From: Paracoccus acridae
Lineage (GTDB): Bacteria; Pseudomonadota; Alphaproteobacteria; Rhodobacterales; Rhodobacteraceae
Assembly: GCF_014642735.1 (NCBI RefSeq)
Contig: NZ_BMIV01000009.1
Coordinates: forward strand, 41,224 to 105,223
Reading direction: 5' to 3'
DNA length: 64,000 bases
Shown here piece by piece: positions 1 to 10,107 of the stretch. The notes beneath the pieces were generated by a model, which saw nothing but the letters and a program-made list of their open reading frames with translations, had not been told where the DNA came from and did not search any database. Within the stretch, counting starts at the first letter, position 1. Every line of letters begins with the position of its first letter. The translations under genes and the position numbers were made by a program.

Positions 1-2
1 TG

Positions 3-1211
3 GCGGTGGCAGTCCTTGCCGCCGGGGCGGCGCTGTGGTGGGCCACGGGCACCTGGTCGCGCCTGGCATGGCGGCCCGCCTGGCGGCTGGTCCTGCTGTC
101 CGTGGCGCCCCTGCTGGTCCTGGCATGGATGGGCGGGGGGTGGACCGGCAACACCCCCTATGCCCTGGCCCGGGTCGAGCTTTTGCGCCAGACCGCGCAG
201 GATCTGCGCCAGATGAGGACGCTTGCCGCCCGGGACGATCTGGCCGGGGCGACCGGCCTGCTGGCAGAGATCGACCGCGACGTGCTGGTGATCTTTGTCG
301 AAAGCTATGGCCGCGCCAGCTTCGATGCGCCCTATCACGCCGAAAGACATCTTGGGACGCTGCGCCGGGCGCAAGGGCAACTGGCCGATGCGGGGCTGGC
401 GATGCGATCGGGGTTCCTGACCGCGCCGACCCAGGGCGGGCAAAGCTGGCTGTCGCACGCGACCTTCGCCAACGGGCTGTGGATTGCGGACCAGACGCGC
501 TATGGCGCGGTTCTGGCCAGCGGGCGGCAGGGGTTGTTCCACCATGCGCGGCGCGCCGGGTTTCGCACGGCGGCGGTGATGCCCGCCATCACCCGGCCCT
601 GGCCCGAGGGCGAGACCATGGGCTTCGACCGCATCCTTGCGGCGGGCGACCTGGGCTATCGCGGGCAGCCCTTCAACTGGGTGACGATGCCCGACCAGTT
701 CACCCTGGCGGCCACCGACCGGCTGCTGCGCGGCGCGGACGGGCCGCATCTGTTCGCGCAGGTGGCGCTGATTTCCTCGCACGCGCCATGGGTGCCGGTG
801 CCGCGCCTTCTGGACTGGGACCGGATCGGCGACGGGACCGTCTTCGACGCCATTGCCCCGTCGGGCGACCCGCCCGAGGTGGTCTGGCGCGACCGCGACC
901 GGGTGCGCGCGGCCTATCGCGATGCGGTGGATTACAGCCTGGCCACGGTCATGGACTATGCCCTGCGGCACGCGGACGACCCGCCGCTGCTGATCGTCCT
1001 GGGCGATCACCAGCCCGTGCCCTGGGTCGCGCAGGACGACGGGCCCGATACGGCGATCCACCTGATCGGCCCCGCCCATCTGGTGGACCGCGCGGCGGAC
1101 TGGGGCTTTGCGCCCGGCCTGATCCCGCCACCGGAACAGCAGGCCCTGCCCCTGGACCGGATGCGCGACCTGATCCTGCGCGGCTTCGGCGGCAGGATGC
1201 CGCAATCATGA
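3..1211 (+). CDS. Sulfatase/alkaline phosphatase-superfamily membrane protein (5' partial)
   Basis: The reading frame is already open at the left edge, so the true start probably lies outside the window; the first in-frame start-like codon is a GTG at 6. The visible N-terminus has two hydrophobic stretches, followed by a soluble domain typical of sulfatase-like phospho- or sulfo-transferases (LTA synthase/OpgE-like group). DVLVIFVESYG near residue 91 is the metal-site strand of this superfamily, and VLGDHQP near residue 330 is the C-terminal metal-binding segment. Such enzymes act on the periplasmic side, often adding or removing phosphoglycerol or phosphoethanolamine on glycans or lipids. 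The substrate cannot be told from the sequence. The gene ends 71 bp before the transporter genes on the same strand. Confidence 0.8.
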   Translation, partial: AVAVLAAGAALWWATGTWSRLAWRPAWRLVLLSVAPLLVLAWMGGGWTGNTPYALARVELLRQTAQDLRQMRTLAARDDLAGATGLLAEIDRDVLVIFVESYGRASFDAPYHAERHLGTLRRAQGQLADAGLAMRSGFLTAPTQGGQSWLSHATFANGLWIADQTRYGAVLASGRQGLFHHARRAGFRTAAVMPAITRPWPEGETMGFDRILAAGDLGYRGQPFNWVTMPDQFTLAATDRLLRGADGPHLFAQVALISSHAPWVPVPRLLDWDRIGDGTVFDAIAPSGDPPEVVWRDRDRVRAAYRDAVDYSLATVMDYALRHADDPPLLIVLGDHQPVPWVAQDDGPDTAIHLIGPAHLVDRAADWGFAPGLIPPPEQQALPLDRMRDLILRGFGGRMPQS

Positions 1212-1235
1212 CGGGCTTGCCTGATGCCCTGCGCC

Positions 1236-1257
1236 CGTCACATGATGCAAGGTGACG
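1236..1257. promoter_or_regulatory. 6-bp dyad upstream of the transporter operon
   Basis: CGTCAC (1236-1241) and GTGACG (1252-1257) form a perfect inverted repeat with a 10-bp spacer in the 71-bp gap before the binding-protein gene. It could be an operator or a weak hairpin. There is no T-run, and no conserved TPP riboswitch core was seen although the transporter looks ThiXYZ-like. Confidence 0.25.
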
Positions 1258-1282
1258 CCTGTCCCGTGAACGGAGTTCGCCG

Positions 1283-2267
1283 ATGCCCCCCATCCCCCTG
1301 ACACGACGCGCCATGATCCGGGCCGGGGCGGCGGGACTGGCCCTGGGGGGAATGGGCCTGACGCGGCCCGCAGCCGCGCAGGTGCCGGTCGCGCTGCAAC
1401 TGTCCTGGCTGCATTCGGTCCAGTTCGCGGGCAGCTATATCGCCCAGGACAGGGGATGGTGGCGCGAGGCGGGCCTGGATGTCACGCTGCTGCAAGGGGG
1501 GCCGAACGCGCCGGTGGAACCGCCGGTGGTGGCGGGAACGGCGCTGATCGGCATCTCGGCCGCCGACTATGCGGCGGCGGCGGTGGCGCAGGGCGCGCCC
1601 TTCAGGATCATCGGCGTGGCGATGCAGAAGAACCCCTTCGCCATCGCCTCGCTGCCCGACAATCCGGTCCGCACGCCCGCCGACCTGCCCGGCAAGCGCA
1701 TCGGCATGGCGGTGGCCAACACCCCCGTCCTGCAGGCGCTCTGCACCCTGAACGACATCGACATCGCCGATATCCAGATCGTGCCCACCCAGTATTCCGC
1801 CCAACCCCTGCTGGCAGGCGAGGTCGATTGCCTTCTGTGCTGGGAAACCGACCTGCCCGTCGCGATGGAGACCGAGGGCGTCCAGGCACGGACCATGCTG
1901 CTGGCCGATCACGGCTATGTCCTGCATTCCCAGACCTATATCGCCACCAATGACAGCCTTGCCAATCGACGCGCCGAACTGGTGGCCCTTCTGGGCGGAG
2001 AGGTTCGGGGCTGGGACGCCTATCGCGCCGACACCGACGCGGCGGCGGAGCTGACGGTCAGGATGTTCCCCGATGCCGGGCTGGACCCGGAAACCCAAAG
2101 GCTGCAGGCCCGCCGCCAGGTGCCGCTGATGTTTTCCGACCTGACCGACGCCCAGGGCTTCGGCTGGTGGAGCGAGGAGTCGGTCGAGGCGACGATCCGC
2201 ACCCTGTCCCTGATGGGCCGGACGGTGACGCCCGACCTGTGGGACCGGTCGATCCTTGAAGCCATCC

Positions 2268-2275
<8 letters not shown>
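1283..2275 (+). CDS. ABC transporter substrate-binding protein, NMT1/THI5 (ThiY-like)
   Basis: This 330-residue periplasmic binding protein begins with a Tat/Sec-like leader (RR near residues 9-10, a hydrophobic run, then AAAQ). The mature protein starts with the family segment LSWLHSVQFAGSYIAQDRGW, which resembles the pyrimidine-binding fold of ThiY/THI5 proteins. The set binding protein, ATPase, permease matches ThiYZX-type importers of hydroxymethyl- or formylamino-pyrimidine, but the SsuA/TauA families share this architecture, so the ligand is uncertain. An ATG with GGAG upstream (1271-1274) supports the start. The stop overlaps the ATPase start by 8 bp, which implies translational coupling. 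Confidence 0.85.
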
Positions 2276-3049
<774 letters not shown>

Positions 3050-3053
<4 letters not shown>

Positions 3054-4582
3054 CGCCCGCGGCCCGCTGGACGGGACCGGCTGCGCTTCTGGTGCTGTGG
3101 CAGGGGCTGGCGCTTGCGGGGGGCGGCTGGCTTCTGGCCGGACCGTCCGAGGTGGCGGGCTGGCTGTGGTCGAACCCCGGCCTGACGACCCGCGCCGTGG
3201 CGGTCACGCTGGCGAATGCCACCTGCGGCTTCGTGCTGGGCAACGGGGCCGCCATCGGCCTTGCCGTGATCGCCGCGCTGTGGCCGCGCGCGCAGAACCT
3301 GGTGGCGGGGCTGGCGCTTGTGGTCTTCTGCCTGCCCCTGATCGCCACCGGGCCGATCCTGCGCGTGCTGATGGGACCGGGCGAGGGGCCGCAGATCGTG
3401 CTGGCGGCGCTTGCGGTTTACTATACCACGCTGATCCCGATGCTGGCGGGGCTGCGGGCGATTCCGTCTGCCTGGCTGGATCTGGTGCAAAGCTATGGCC
3501 GGGGCCGCTGGGCCGAACTGGTCCATGTGCGCGCCCGCGCATCCTTGCCCTATCTGCTGGCGGGGCTGCAAATCTCGGCCCCCGCCGCCATCCTGGGCGC
3601 CATGGTGGGCGAATTCACGGGCGCCGAGCGGGGGCTTGGCGTGCTCACGATCCGCTTCACCCGCGACCTGGACATTCCCGCGCTGTGGTCGATGGGCGTC
3701 GTCGCGGCGGGGCTGTCCATCGCCGTCTATGCCGCGATCGGCTGGGCGGGGCGCAGGGTCTTGCCCGGAACGCCGCCGGTGATCCTGGCACCCCCGCGCC
3801 TGATCCGCGGATCGCCCGCCCGCAGGCTGGCCGACACCGCTCTGCTGGCCGCCGCCGCCCTGACCCTGTGGTGGGCGGGGATCGAGCTTCTGGGCCTAAA
3901 CCCCTTCTTCGTCAAGCGCCCGCCCGATGTCGCGGCGGCCTTTTTCGGATCACCCGACACGCGGGCCGCCCTTCTGGATGCCGCGGCGAAGACCCTGGCC
4001 CTGGCGGTTCCCGGATACCTGGCCGGGCTGGCCCTGGGGGCCGGGCTTGCGGTGCTTTTGTCGCTGCGCCCTGGCCTTGCCGGGCTGATGGTGCCCCTGG
4101 CCGTGGCGCTGCGGTCCATTCCCATCGTGACGACCGCGCCCTTGGTCGTGATGCTGCTGGGACGCGGCGCGGCGGGAACCGTGACGCTGGTCGCGCTGAT
4201 GGTGTTCTTTCCCACCTTCGTCGCCTGCCAGCAGGGCTTGCGCCAGGCACCCGGCCCGATCCTGGATCTGTTCCGCAGCCATGCAAGCGGGCCGGGGCGC
4301 CAGATGCTGCATGTCCGCATCCCCGCCATGCTGCCCGCCCTGTTCGCATCCGCCCGGATGAGCGTGCCTGCCGCCATCCTGGCCGCGACCGTGGCGGAAT
4401 GGCTGGCGACCGGGCGGGGCCTGGGCAACCTGATGGCCCTGTCGGCCTCGGTGTCGGATTACACCATGCTGTGGCTGGCGATGGTGGCGGTGACCCTGAT
4501 CTCGGCGATGATCTATGGGGGCATCGCCTGGGCGGAACGGCGGGTGCTGTTGGTCATGGCCCCCGAACAGGTGCGCCCGTGA
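3050..4582 (+). CDS. Double-length ABC transporter permease (two fused BPD_transp_1 domains)
   Basis: This 510-residue inner-membrane protein contains two tandem permease units, each of normal ThiX/SsuC size. Each half ends with the EAA-loop signature that docks the ATPase: E-x5-6-GLG-x-L near residues 188-198 (GEFTGAERGLGVL) and again near 449-460 (EWLATGRGLGNL). Most members of this family are single-domain and homodimerise, so a covalent pair is notable; one polypeptide could form the whole channel with two copies of the ATPase. The start ATG overlaps the ATPase stop and the stop overlaps the GTG of the next gene, giving a four-gene translationally coupled unit. Confidence 0.88.
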
Positions 4583-5619
4583 CGCGCCCCCTGGCCTTTG
4601 CCATTCCGGGCGACATCGCCACCCTGACGGGCGGGTTCATCTATGAACGCCGTCTGCTGATGGGGCTGCGGCAGGCGGGCCATGACGTCCGGCACCTGGT
4701 GCTGCCCGCCAGCTTTCCCGACCCTTCGGATGCCGACATGGCGGCGGCGGTCGCGGCCCTGGCGGATGTGGCCCCCGACCGGCCGCTGATCCTGGACGGT
4801 CTGGTCTTCGGCGCGATCGACACGGGCGGGCTGGCTCGGGTCCGTGCCCCGCTGGTGGCGATGATCCATCATCCGCTGGCCCTGGAAACCGGCCTGGCCC
4901 CGGACCGGCGCGACCACCTGTTCCGCACCGAGCGTGACAACCTGCGGCTGGTCCGGCATGTGCTGGTTCCCAGCCCGCATACCCGCCGCATCCTGATCGA
5001 CCGCTATGACGTGCCGCGCCATGCCATCACCGTGCTGCGCCCCGGCGTGGACCGGCCCAGCCTGCCGCCCGCCCCCTCCACCCCGCCGCTGATCCTGTCG
5101 GTCGGGATCCTGCACCCGCGCAAGGGCCATGACGTGCTGATCGAGGCGCTGTCCAGCCTGGGGGATCTGGACTGGCAGGCGGTGATCGTGGGCAACCCCT
5201 GGGACCGCGACCATGCCGCGGCCCTGGAGCGCCGGCGGGCGGCAAGTCCCGTCGCCCCCCGGATTCGCCTTGCGGGCCGCGTCACGGCCGAGGAGCTTGA
5301 GGCGCTTTATTCCCGCGCCTCGGTCTTTGCCCTGGCGACCTGGTATGAAGGCCACGGCATCGTCTTCGACGAGGCCCTGGTCCGCGGGTTGCCCATCGTC
5401 AGTTGCCGCGGGGGCGCGGTCCCGGACACCGTTCCGCCGGCGGCGGGCCTGCTGGTCCCGCCGGGGGATGCACGGGCCTTCGCCGGGGCCCTGCGTGGCC
5501 TGCTGCAGGACGCGGGCAAGCGGCAGGCGATGGCCGATGCCGCCATGGCCGCAGGCGCGGCACTGCCGGGATGGCAACAGATGGCCGACCGGGCAAGCAG
5601 GATGCTGTCGGGCCTGTGA
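4579..5619 (+). CDS. Glycosyltransferase family 4 protein
   Basis: This 346-residue GT-B fold protein has an N-terminal acceptor domain. The C-terminal donor domain contains ILSVGILHPRKG near residue 172, a loop ending YEGHGIVFDEALVRGLP near residue 260 (the E-x7-E region of GT4 enzymes) and a short C-terminal helix. It probably transfers a sugar from an NDP-sugar in the cytoplasm. The GTG start is embedded in the permease stop (GTGA). A longer open frame to the left only reads through the permease in another frame and is not coding. Why a glycosyltransferase is coupled to a pyrimidine-type importer is not clear. It converges with nosX, leaving 4 bp between stops. Confidence 0.85.
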   Translation: MTRPLAFAIPGDIATLTGGFIYERRLLMGLRQAGHDVRHLVLPASFPDPSDADMAAAVAALADVAPDRPLILDGLVFGAIDTGGLARVRAPLVAMIHHPLALETGLAPDRRDHLFRTERDNLRLVRHVLVPSPHTRRILIDRYDVPRHAITVLRPGVDRPSLPPAPSTPPLILSVGILHPRKGHDVLIEALSSLGDLDWQAVIVGNPWDRDHAAALERRRAASPVAPRIRLAGRVTAEELEALYSRASVFALATWYEGHGIVFDEALVRGLPIVSCRGGAVPDTVPPAAGLLVPPGDARAFAGALRGLLQDAGKRQAMADAAMAAGAALPGWQQMADRASRMLSGL

Positions 5620-5623
5620 GCGG

Positions 5624-6523
5624 TCAGGCGGGGCGCGCCTCCTCCAGCCGGGCGGCGGGGAATGCGGCCATCAGCCCGTCCAACGCGTCCCGGTCCTGCG
5701 TCAGGCAGGCGGCGGTGGACAGCGCATCGGCAAGCGCGGCGCTTGGCGCGGAAATCGTGATGGCCCCCCAGGGAGAGGCCACCGGACCGCCCGTGCGCGG
5801 ATCCAGGATGTGCCCGTCCCGCCCGCCGGCGTCGAAGCAGGTGCCTAGCGGGGCCGAGGTCGCAAGCGCCCGCGCCGACAGCGGCACGCTGCCGCCTTTG
5901 GCGGTGCGCACCGGCCAGGATCGCTGGCCCAGGGCGCGCATCTCGCCGGTGTCGATCAGGATATTGGTCAGCCCCTGCGATTCCAGCAGCGCCGCCACGC
6001 GGTCGGCGACATAGCCTTGGCCGATGCCGTTCAGGGTCAGCGCCATGCCGGGACGCAGGGTGATCGCCTGGGGCGACATCCGCACCCCGTCCCAGCCGCC
6101 AAAGGCCAAGGCCGCCTCGCGTTCAGCGGACGTGGGGCGGCGGCCCTGCACGGCAGCCTCGGCCCACAGGGCCCACAGCGGTTGCAGCGTCACGTCGAAG
6201 GCGCCGCCGCTGGCGCGATGCACCGCGCCCGCCTGGGACAGGCAGTCCAGCAGTTCGAAGGGCGGATTGTCCAGCCGCCCCGTCCGGTTCAGCCGCGACA
6301 GGGCGCTGTCGGCGCGATACAGCGACAGGATGTTTTCCAGCCGGTCGATCTCGGCCAGGCAGCGGGCGGTGATCGCCGGGGCGTCGGGATGATCCAGCCG
6401 GATCGAGGCGCGGGCCCCAAGCGCCTGGCCCGTCCAGTGGCGGGCGGGCGCGGCGGCAAGCGCGCCGGGCAGGCAAGCCGCGACGGCGGTGATCGTCAGG
6501 AAGCGGCGGCGGGTCAGGGTCAT
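5624..6523 (-). CDS. nosX: NosX, ApbE-type FAD:protein FMN transferase
   Basis: NosX covalently attaches FMN to a threonine of NosR in the periplasm. The 299-residue protein starts with a Tat leader (TRRRFLT then a hydrophobic run) and carries ApbE motifs: the flavin-binding strand around TLNGIGQGYVADRV, IDTGEMRALG, and the metal/FAD segment with HILDPRTGGP near the C-terminus. It is the last gene of the nos operon and begins 4 bp after nosL. Operon position makes nosX the best name rather than a general apbE. Confidence 0.93.
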   Translation of the reverse strand: MTLTRRRFLTITAVAACLPGALAAAPARHWTGQALGARASIRLDHPDAPAITARCLAEIDRLENILSLYRADSALSRLNRTGRLDNPPFELLDCLSQAGAVHRASGGAFDVTLQPLWALWAEAAVQGRRPTSAEREAALAFGGWDGVRMSPQAITLRPGMALTLNGIGQGYVADRVAALLESQGLTNILIDTGEMRALGQRSWPVRTAKGGSVPLSARALATSAPLGTCFDAGGRDGHILDPRTGGPVASPWGAITISAPSAALADALSTAACLTQDRDALDGLMAAFPAARLEEARPA

Positions 6524-6527
6524 GGTT

Positions 6528-7100
6528 CTATCCCTCGGCCGGGCGCGACAGGGCGCGCAGGCGGTCTTCGAAATCGGCGTCGTCGGCGGTATCCGCCGGT
6601 CTCGTTTCCTCGGGCGTCAGGACCAGATCGTCGGGGATATCCCCCAGGCGCATCACGGTGCCGCCTTCCCGCGCGGCAAAGGCCTCCGCCGCATCCCGCG
6701 TGCCAAAGGGCACCGCCTCGGGCGCGCCCATGCCGCCTTCGCGGGCGGAACCCAGGACATAGAAGGCATCATCCGCGTCGATCCAGTTGCCTTGGCCCGG
6801 ATCGTCCCAGGTGGCGCCGGCGGCGCCCATGTCGTTGACCTGCATCGCCAAGATCGGATGGCTTTGTTCGGGCAGGCGCCCATAGGCAATCGCGTCGCGG
6901 ACCTGGCTGAAGAACAGCGGCGTGCCGGGCATTCCTTCCAGATGGACCTGCGCCTTGGGACCGGGATGTTCCAGCAGGTTCATCTGGCAGAAATGGCCCA
7001 GCGTCTCGGCATTCAGTTCGACAGGGGTGGTGTCCTGCGCGACCTCCTGCTTGCAGGCGGCAAGGGACAGGCACAGGGCCAGGATCAGGGCGGGTCTCAT
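6528..7100 (-). CDS. nosL: NosL, copper chaperone lipoprotein for the NosZ CuZ site
   Basis: NosL delivers Cu(I) to apo-NosZ in the periplasm. The 190-residue protein opens with a lipoprotein signal ending in the lipobox LAAC, and a CQMNLLEHPGPKAQ segment matches the conserved copper-binding Cys/Met region of the family. The C-terminal acidic tail is typical of rhodobacterial NosL. The start at 7100 overlaps the nosY stop by 4 bp; a longer in-frame extension into nosY is rejected because it lacks the lipobox context. Confidence 0.93.
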   Translation of the reverse strand: MRPALILALCLSLAACKQEVAQDTTPVELNAETLGHFCQMNLLEHPGPKAQVHLEGMPGTPLFFSQVRDAIAYGRLPEQSHPILAMQVNDMGAAGATWDDPGQGNWIDADDAFYVLGSAREGGMGAPEAVPFGTRDAAEAFAAREGGTVMRLGDIPDDLVLTPEETRPADTADDADFEDRLRALSRPAEG

Positions 7101-7918
7101 GGCGTGACCTTTCGGAAGGCGGCGATGGCCAGGACCAGGGCCAGCAGCGGCCAAAGGGCGATGGACAGGGCCGATTGCCACAGGGGAATGGCCGCCGCCG
7201 CGCCGCCCATGCCGCCAGCGGCCGCACTGGCTTCGGCTGCGGCAAGGTTGAACAGGCGGAAGGCATCGGCGGGATTGGCCAGCAGCGCGACGGGCAGCGC
7301 CTGCGTCGTCAGCGCGCCGCCCCCGTCCGACACGATCAGCGCCAGCAGCACCAGATCGTAAAGCACCACCGCCCCCAGCCACAGCCCCACCGCAAGGCCC
7401 GCCGCGCCCGACGGCCTGCGCGCAAGCGCCGACAGCGCATAGCCCGCGCCCAGGAAGGTCGCCCCCAGCAGGACGGAACTGGCGACCAGCCGCAGCAGCG
7501 CGGGCAGCCCGGCGACCGATGCCGGGTCCATCCAGAACGCCGCCCCTGCCGCCGCGCCATAACCGGCACAAACCGCCAGCGTCAGGATCGCCAGATGCGC
7601 GACCAGCTTGCCCGCCAGAACCTGCGCGCGCGAGACCGGATAGGTCAGCAGCAGCGGCAGGGTGCCGCGCTCGACTTCGCCCGCGATGGCATCGAAGCTA
7701 ATCAGCAGGGCGATCAGCGGGACCAGATAGACCGCCAGCGACGTGAGCGAGGCCACGATCACCGACAGGCGGTCGGCGCCGATATCGCCCGTGGGCGCGG
7801 CCCCTGCGGCCGCAAGCACAAGCGCAAAGACCACCATCAGCGCCACGGCGATGGCGACCCAGCGGTTGCGCCCGGCGATGCGGAACTCGACAGTGGCGGT
7901 GGACAGGATGCGGTTCAT
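7097..7918 (-). CDS. nosY: NosY, ABC permease for CuZ maturation
   Basis: This is a 273-residue inner-membrane protein with about six hydrophobic segments and the ABC-2 architecture. The conserved cytoplasmic loop EVERGTLPLLLTYPVSRAQV near residue 85 contacts NosF. NosDFY together serve biogenesis of the catalytic copper-sulfide centre of NosZ. It overlaps nosF by 4 bp upstream and nosL by 4 bp downstream. Confidence 0.93.
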   Translation of the reverse strand: MNRILSTATVEFRIAGRNRWVAIAVALMVVFALVLAAAGAAPTGDIGADRLSVIVASLTSLAVYLVPLIALLISFDAIAGEVERGTLPLLLTYPVSRAQVLAGKLVAHLAILTLAVCAGYGAAAGAAFWMDPASVAGLPALLRLVASSVLLGATFLGAGYALSALARRPSGAAGLAVGLWLGAVVLYDLVLLALIVSDGGGALTTQALPVALLANPADAFRLFNLAAAEASAAAGGMGGAAAAIPLWQSALSIALWPLLALVLAIAAFRKVTP

Positions 7919-8814
7919 TGCCCGTCCCTTCTGCTGAAATGGGAATAGATGTCTTCCAGGCTGGGCGGGATCACCTCGAGATCCGCGACCTGCGGAAGGC
8001 CGGTGATGCGCGACAGCACCGCCAGCTTGTCGTCCTGCGCGATATCCAGGTGCAGCCGCCCGTCGCCATTGGCCCGCGCCATGGGCAGGGCTGCGACCAG
8101 GGCGGCCTTTTGCCCGGCGGCGGGGGCCACGCTGATCGCCACCGGCAGGGCGGCCTTGCGGCGCAGGTCGGCCAGCGATCCCTCGGCCATCAGCCGCCCG
8201 CCCGACAGGATCAGGATGCGGTCGGTGCGGGCCTCGACCTCGGTCAGGGCGTGGGACGACAGCAGGATCGCCGTGCCGCCCGCCGCCAGATCGTCCAGCA
8301 GCGCATAGAAATCGCGTCGCGACACCGGGTCCAGACCCGAGGTCGGCTCGTCCAGGACCAGCAGGCGCGGCTTGCCGATCAGCGCCTGCGCCAGGCCCAC
8401 GCGCTGCCGCATCCCCTTGGAATAGGTGCCGATGCGGCGCTTCGCGGCATCCGCCAGGCCCACGCGGGCCAGCAGCTCCAGGGCCTGCACCGGGCGTTCG
8501 CCGCGCAGGGACAGGTAATGGCGGATCTGTTCCTCGCCCGTCAGGGCCGGGTGGAAGGCCGCGTTTTCCGGCAGATAGGCCACCTGCGCGCGGGCCGCGG
8601 CCGATCCGGGCGCCGCGCCGCAGACGGTGACCGCGCCGCTGTCGAAGGGGATGAGGCCCAGGATGATCTTCATCATCGTGGACTTGCCCGCGCCGTTATG
8701 GCCCAGCAGGGCCACCCGCTGGCCGGGTTCCACCGTCAGGGACACGTCGCGCAGCGCCTCGACCCCGGCAAAGCGCTTAGTGAGATGCGATATCGTCAGG
8801 GTCGATGTCATCAT
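7915..8814 (-). CDS. nosF: NosF, ABC ATPase of the NosDFY complex
   Basis: The 299-residue ATPase has Walker A GHNGAGKST near residue 40, signature YSKGMRQR and Walker B LLVLDEPTSGLD, the pattern of ABC-2 exporters. The start ATG at 8814 (a second ATG follows at once) lies inside the 3' end of nosD, an overlap of 38 bp, longer than the usual 4-bp overlaps in this operon. Confidence 0.93.
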   Translation of the reverse strand: MMTSTLTISHLTKRFAGVEALRDVSLTVEPGQRVALLGHNGAGKSTMMKIILGLIPFDSGAVTVCGAAPGSAAARAQVAYLPENAAFHPALTGEEQIRHYLSLRGERPVQALELLARVGLADAAKRRIGTYSKGMRQRVGLAQALIGKPRLLVLDEPTSGLDPVSRRDFYALLDDLAAGGTAILLSSHALTEVEARTDRILILSGGRLMAEGSLADLRRKAALPVAISVAPAAGQKAALVAALPMARANGDGRLHLDIAQDDKLAVLSRITGLPQVADLEVIPPSLEDIYSHFSRRDGQ

Positions 8815-10105
8815 AGGTTCCTTTGGCCCAGCGTCCCGCCACCTCGGCCTCGAAGGCCTCGATCCGGGGCGGGACGGGGATGGTCAGGGGGCGCATCAGC
8901 GGATGGCTGTCGGTGACGCCGCCGGGAAGGGTGGCGGGAAAGCTGGACTGGCTCCAGCGGACAAGCTGCACGGCGGGGGATCCGGTCAGCAGGGCGGCGG
9001 CGGGCTGCGACCACAGGATATGGTCGATCAGGTCGTTGGGGCGATAGGTGCCGTCGGCCACCCCGTCGCCGTTCAGGTCATAGGCGGGGTGGTCGGACCA
9101 GAAGTTGCCGCGGCCCTCGTGGCTCCATTCCATGAAGCGGGTGCCCACGTATTTCACCTGTTCCCGATTGCCGATGAAGGCGTTGCCGGTCAGCACGTTC
9201 CTTTCGGATCCGGCGGTGAAGTGGATGCCGATGCCGCACCCTTCGAAGCGGTTGTCCCAGATCAGGTTCTTGTGAGCGTTGTAGATGAACAGGCATTTCT
9301 TGGCCCCGCCCCGGATCAGGTTTCCGGTCACGTCGGCATTATTGGCATAGTTCAGCATCAGCCCGTGTTCCCGGTCCCCCAGGCTGAGGTTGTTCAGGAT
9401 CTTGGCCCGATCCGAAAACATGATCGCGAAGCCCAGGTGGTTGCCGATGCTGGTGTTGCCCGACACCTCGGTGTTGCGGGTGTACATGAAATGCACCGCG
9501 AACCGCAGGTCGCGCAGGATGTTGTTGCGATAGATGCTGTCGGCGCTTGCGTTGGAAAAGATGCCGTCGCGGCCGTATCGGATCACGTTGCCATCCAGCA
9601 GCGTGCCGGGGCTGTTCCAGACATAGATGCCGTTGCCGCGTTCGTTCATCTGCCGATTCTGGCGCCCGGTGATGCGGTTGGCCGTGACCTGCGCGTCGCG
9701 CCCGCCATGCACGTCGATGCCGTGCATGTTGTCGGTCAGGACCAGCCGGTCGATCCGCGCGCGGTCCGCGCCCTTCAGGATCTTCACGCCCGCGTCCAGA
9801 TCCTTGTTCTGCCAGCCCGATCCGGTGACGGTGAAGCCCGTCAGCACCACATCGGGGGCATCAACGGTGATGACCGTCCCCTGCCCCTGCCCGTCCACGA
9901 CGGCCCCTTCCGGGCCGGTGATCGTCAGGGGGCGGTCGATGGTGACGGGGCCCGGATAGGCCCCGTCTGTCAGCACCAGCACATCGCCGGGGGCGGCCCC
10001 GGCGATGGCTTCGGCCAGCCTGCCCGGTCCGGGCTGAACCCGATGCTCTGCCCCAAGGGCGGGCAGGGCAATCAGCAGGCCAAGGATCAGGGCAAGCAGG
10101 CGCAT
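8777..10105 (-). CDS. nosD: NosD, periplasmic beta-helix maturation protein
   Basis: The 442-residue protein has a Sec leader (MRLLALILGLLIALPALGA) followed by repeated right-handed beta-helix rungs of the CASH/PbH1 type, for example the turns GNTSIGNHLGF and GNLIRGGAKKCLF. NosD docks on NosFY and passes copper or sulfur species to NosZ. The start at 10105 follows nosZ by 2 bp. An in-frame extension into nosZ has no signal sequence and is not used. Confidence 0.93.
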   Translation of the reverse strand: MRLLALILGLLIALPALGAEHRVQPGPGRLAEAIAGAAPGDVLVLTDGAYPGPVTIDRPLTITGPEGAVVDGQGQGTVITVDAPDVVLTGFTVTGSGWQNKDLDAGVKILKGADRARIDRLVLTDNMHGIDVHGGRDAQVTANRITGRQNRQMNERGNGIYVWNSPGTLLDGNVIRYGRDGIFSNASADSIYRNNILRDLRFAVHFMYTRNTEVSGNTSIGNHLGFAIMFSDRAKILNNLSLGDREHGLMLNYANNADVTGNLIRGGAKKCLFIYNAHKNLIWDNRFEGCGIGIHFTAGSERNVLTGNAFIGNREQVKYVGTRFMEWSHEGRGNFWSDHPAYDLNGDGVADGTYRPNDLIDHILWSQPAAALLTGSPAVQLVRWSQSSFPATLPGGVTDSHPLMRPLTIPVPPRIEAFEAEVAGRWAKGTYDDIDPDDIASH

Positions 10106-10107
10106 GG

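Noticed and set aside
1212..1282. TPP riboswitch before the ThiY-like gene
   Set aside because: The short leader lacks the conserved thi-box core (CUGAGA and the following helices).
3097..4578. Very long plus-strand frame leading into the glycosyltransferase
   Set aside because: It is the permease gene read in another frame; composition is Arg/Gly/Ala-rich and the GT4 domain only begins at the GTG at 4579.
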